A stretch of 26,295 nt of DNA from a virus. The stretch spans positions 1 to 26,295 of IMG/VR virus record IMGVR_UViG_3300037247_000633, one strand, 5' to 3'. Positions 23,977 through 26,295 of this stretch are shown one piece after another (position 1 is the first letter of the stretch; every line of letters begins with the position of its first letter). The position numbers and the translations under genes were made by a program. The notes under the pieces were generated by a model. That model searched no databases and was not told the DNA's origin. It saw only the letters and a list, made by a program, of their open reading frames with translations.

Positions 23977-24179
23977 TGATAAAGGTAAAAGGCCTGGGGC
24001 TGGCGGCTTACATAGTGGAGAGTGGAGGCAGGATGGTCGACTGCGATGACGACAACGTGTTCACGCTGGAGTCAGAACGCAGTGAGCGAGAGTGGTCGCT
24101 CGAATATGAGAACTCCTGCTGTAGTAGTCACGACGCGAGGGTCATGACCCTGCGTAAGTTCATGCAGAAGAGGCACTAG
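23973..24179 (+). CDS. Small DUF5659-like protein
   Basis: A 68-residue protein starting at ATG 23973, overlapping the previous stop by 4 bases (ATGA); a second ATG at 23976 is also possible. It reads KGLGLAAYIVESGGRMVDCDDDN, FTLES, and ends MTLRKFMQKRH. The pattern 'L-x-x-A-x-x-l-x-x-G-x-x-l' then 'F-x-f' and a final short helix with 'LR' resembles DUF5659 proteins, small phage and bacterial proteins of unknown role. Two adjacent cysteines occur (NSCCSSHD). Position inside the fibre cluster suggests co-expression only. Confidence 0.65.
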   Translation: MMIKVKGLGLAAYIVESGGRMVDCDDDNVFTLESERSEREWSLEYENSCCSSHDARVMTLRKFMQKRH

Positions 24180-24192
24180 GGGGAACAGGACA

Positions 24193-25275
24193 ATGGCTCA
24201 GAGCTTTTTTGACGTAGAAAAAGGGTTCCAGATTGATAGTCTGCGAACCTTCACGTCTGGTACTGGTGATCCGACGGTCGATGAGCCGATAGGGTCACTC
24301 TACCTCGAAGACGATGGCACGCTGTGGCAGAAGCGCACGGCGGGCGCGGGTGTCGCCAACTGGCGCAGGCAGGCCACTGAAGATTTCGTCAACGACGCCA
24401 TTGCTGGTCGAACCTGGCGCGATCCGGCCCGGGCGAAAGATGACACGGTATTCGCCAACCTGGCGGCGGCCGAGGCCCAGCTTAACGGCGCGGGAACCTT
24501 CGATGGCGTGACGGTAGTCGACACTAATCGCATCCTGTTCACAGCCATCACGGGCGAGAACAAAAACGTATTCATCGTCAACGGCACCCCAGGAGCCGGG
24601 GCAACGCTGGTCGAGGACACGAACCTGGCGAGCGACGGGGACGCCCTGTGGGTCCAGGAAGGGTCGATCAACGCCGACACCCAGTGGTTCTTCGATGGCA
24701 CTGACTGGGTACAGACTGGCGCAGGCGACCAGACCGAGCTGGCCTTCATTCGGGCGTTCATCGGCAAGGGCGCGGCGGGTTCGGAGACCCCGATCTATTC
24801 CAGTAACAACTTCGTCACGGATACCGATAGTCTGGAGACGGCCATCGGGGATCTGGATGCTGAGGCTGGGCTCAACAGGACCGACACCGATGCCAACACG
24901 GCTAAGCTGGCGGATGCCAGGACCGTGTCCACGGCCAACAACGTCACGGGTGTCGTGACCTTGGATTCGGTGAATGTGGACCTGGTGGCGTCTGTCAAGT
25001 GGTTCGTTTATGCCCAGGGCAACCTGGTCGGCGATGCCCCCAAGAAACGGGTGGTGGAGATCCATGCGACCCATGATGGTCACCTGGTAGGTGGCGGCGC
25101 GGACGCGGCCAATACCGACTTCAACACAACCAGCAAGCTGAAGCTGGGGACGCCCCTGGGCACCACTTACGATGTAGATTTGAGTGGTGCTGGTGGCTCT
25201 CAAGTCATGCGCTTGCGGGTAGCAGCTTCCACAGCCTCAGACTTCAAGGCGATTCGCGAAGTCATAAAGTTCTAG
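24193..25275 (+). CDS. Tail fibre / appendage protein with shared C-terminal beta domain
   Basis: A 360-residue protein with AGGGGGAACAGGA upstream of ATG 24193. Residues about 33-57 form a 'GSLYLEDDGTLWQKR ... NW' module, also in the next gene. Residues about 75-185 match a fibre domain common in phages: WRDPARAKDDTVFANL, FDGVTVVDTNRILF, ALWVQEGSINADTQWFF. In other phages this reads 'VDGVxLxxGDRVLLK ... VFVQEGTVNADTGW'. A polar helical stretch (ETAIGDLDAEAGLNRTDTDA) precedes the C-terminal beta domain (about 250-360) related to that of the 165-residue protein at 23479. Probably a trimeric fibre. No enzyme motif is seen. Confidence 0.75.
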   Translation: MAQSFFDVEKGFQIDSLRTFTSGTGDPTVDEPIGSLYLEDDGTLWQKRTAGAGVANWRRQATEDFVNDAIAGRTWRDPARAKDDTVFANLAAAEAQLNGAGTFDGVTVVDTNRILFTAITGENKNVFIVNGTPGAGATLVEDTNLASDGDALWVQEGSINADTQWFFDGTDWVQTGAGDQTELAFIRAFIGKGAAGSETPIYSSNNFVTDTDSLETAIGDLDAEAGLNRTDTDANTAKLADARTVSTANNVTGVVTLDSVNVDLVASVKWFVYAQGNLVGDAPKKRVVEIHATHDGHLVGGGADAANTDFNTTSKLKLGTPLGTTYDVDLSGAGGSQVMRLRVAASTASDFKAIREVIKF

Positions 25276-25285
25276 GGGGCCCCTG

Positions 25286-26295
25286 ATGGCTGACCTTGAC
25301 CGAGCCCACGAAGTCGACGGGGGGATCATCTTCGACGGCGGGGCTGGCGTATTCCAGGATAACTTTGACCCGTCCGTTGCCGGTTTCGGTGCGGAGCGCG
25401 GGTCAATGTTTCTGCGGAATGATACGGGTCAGATATACCGCAAGACGGGGCTCGCGGACACGGACTGGGATGAGATGGATGTGACCCCCATCCAGGTCGG
25501 GCTGGGGCAGTGGACATTCCAGTCGGGGATCACGGCTCCTCCCAGCGATAGAAACTTCAAGCTCAACAACGCCGCCATCGAGAGCGCCACCAAGCTCTTC
25601 ATCGACTACACAAACGACAGCGGCGACGACCTGACGGCTATCATTCAAGCGGTAGGCTCGAATGATCTGATGTTCTTCGAGCGGGCGAATGGCTCGTTCT
25701 TCATCAGGGTCAGCGCCAACACCGACCAGGGCACGTATGCTGAGATCGACATCAGCCAGATCGAGTCGTTCGGGAACCCCAACACCGGCCAGAAGTTTAG
25801 CCTGACCATCTCCGTCAGTGGGGCCGGAGGTGGATCTACCACGTTCCTGGGCCTGACGGACACGCCGTCGACCTTTGCCAGCCAAGCCCTCAAGAGGGTC
25901 AGGGTCAACTCAGGCGAGACCGCCCTGGAGTTCGTGGCCCAGGTAGAAGAGGATCTGGATACCGTCCAGGTCAGGCGATCCACACAGTTCACGATTACCA
26001 CGGCCTTCACGGACGTTCCGTTCGATCTTACGGACCTGGAGAACAATCCCGCGGTCCTGGAGCACGACGACATCAACACCGACCGCATCCAGATCAAGGA
26101 GACCGGTCTCTACTTCGTCTGGTACAAGGCTAATATAAATTCGCCGACCAGCGCGGGCAACGCCGAGATCCGGGGCGTGGTGAGGCTGAATGACACCACT
26201 GACCTGCTCGATAGCGCCGCCGACACCACGGTGTTCAACGACTCCTCGATCCCCGGGGCCCTGCACGACGACACTATCAGCAACCCGGGCTTCGT
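25286..26295 (+). CDS. Tail fibre protein with LTDTP linker and C1q-like domain (partial)
   Basis: An open frame from ATG 25286 to the right edge, 336 full codons, no stop. Residues about 34-60 hold GSMFLRNDTGQIYRKTGLA then DW, the N-terminal module of the preceding gene. Residues about 70-180 are strand-rich. The linker at 187-216 is FLGLTDTPSTF ... VRVNSGETALEF. From about 232 the sequence reads FTITTAFTDVPFDL, RIQIKETGLYFVWYKANI and VVRLND, a pattern of C1q/TNF-like jelly-roll heads found at the ends of phage fibres and likely to trimerise and bind surfaces. The end of the head domain lies outside the window. Confidence 0.75.
   Translation, partial: MADLDRAHEVDGGIIFDGGAGVFQDNFDPSVAGFGAERGSMFLRNDTGQIYRKTGLADTDWDEMDVTPIQVGLGQWTFQSGITAPPSDRNFKLNNAAIESATKLFIDYTNDSGDDLTAIIQAVGSNDLMFFERANGSFFIRVSANTDQGTYAEIDISQIESFGNPNTGQKFSLTISVSGAGGGSTTFLGLTDTPSTFASQALKRVRVNSGETALEFVAQVEEDLDTVQVRRSTQFTITTAFTDVPFDLTDLENNPAVLEHDDINTDRIQIKETGLYFVWYKANINSPTSAGNAEIRGVVRLNDTTDLLDSAADTTVFNDSSIPGALHDDTISNPGF
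25844..25933 (+). repeat. LTDTP linker module, copy 3
   Basis: Thirty codons, FLGLTDTPSTF ... VRVNSGETALEF, the same length as copy 1 at 17731. DNA differs at many third positions, so the copies are not recent duplicates. Confidence 0.75.

Noticed and set aside
24295-25203. Long open frame on the minus strand (302 codons) and others such as 4947-5879 minus
   Set aside because: They lie wholly inside well-supported plus-strand genes, have no ribosome sites or recognisable domains, and are typical antisense frames of a GC-rich genome.
1-26295. tRNA genes, CRISPR arrays, insertion sequences, attachment sites, diversity-generating variable repeats
   Set aside because: Gaps are at most 142 bases and none folds as a tRNA; no regularly spaced repeats, transposase, integrase or reverse transcriptase was seen. 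A remote template for a variable repeat cannot be excluded from this window.

Overview
The window is a 26.3 kb stretch of a tailed double-stranded DNA phage (or prophage), about 57% GC by eye. Every convincing gene is on the + strand, and genes are packed with short gaps, back-to-back starts or ATGA/TAATG overlaps. It holds head-completion, tail and tail-appendage genes. The order is neck proteins, tail terminator, tail tube, frameshifted tail assembly chaperone, long tape measure, tail tip and fibres. There is no sheath gene or contractile baseplate, which points to a siphovirus with a long non-contractile tail (1111-residue tape measure, roughly 165 nm at the usual ~0.15 nm per residue). DUF2163- and DUF2793-type proteins and a tail-tip protein with an N-terminal membrane-like helix fit phages of Gram-negative, perhaps proteobacterial, hosts. 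Host identity is not visible; frequent AGG/AGA (Arg) and ATA (Ile) codons argue against a simple enteric match.

Layout. 1-2485: the 3' end of an unidentified gene, a charged low-complexity protein, a head-tail connector candidate with a His cluster, a PF05069-type virion morphogenesis protein and a tail terminator candidate. 2488-3576: a palindromic intergenic element, a small Lys-tailed protein, the tail tube protein and a GC-rich terminator hairpin. 3579-7617: the tail assembly chaperone pair joined by a probable -1 ribosomal frameshift, then the tape measure. 7639-17249: five large tail-tip proteins, including one with three beta-repeats, one with an internal duplication, a DUF2163 protein and a 1119-residue central tip protein ending in a LamG-like domain. 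17249-26295: a modular appendage region with a possibly frameshifted micro-gene, a DUF2793 fibre protein, a protein with four LamG-like domains, a second palindromic element, a repeat-built fibre, small accessory proteins, and two more fibre proteins, the last cut off by the window end.

How it works together. Neck proteins close the filled head and receive the tail. Chaperones load the tube subunits onto the tape measure, and the tail-tip proteins nucleate the tail and probably carry the appendages. The most distinctive signals are: (i) a palindrome plus downstream half-sites repeated in front of two gene groups about 18.7 kb apart, likely a phage-specific control element; (ii) frameshift sites in the chaperone gene; (iii) an appendage array built from reused cassettes (LTDTP linker, LamG-like domains, GS-YL N-terminal module, shared C-terminal beta domain); (iv) a micro-gene that reads as a normal small protein only if one base is re-read at a -1 shift. 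No integrase, tRNA, CRISPR array, insertion sequence, lysis or replication gene was seen.
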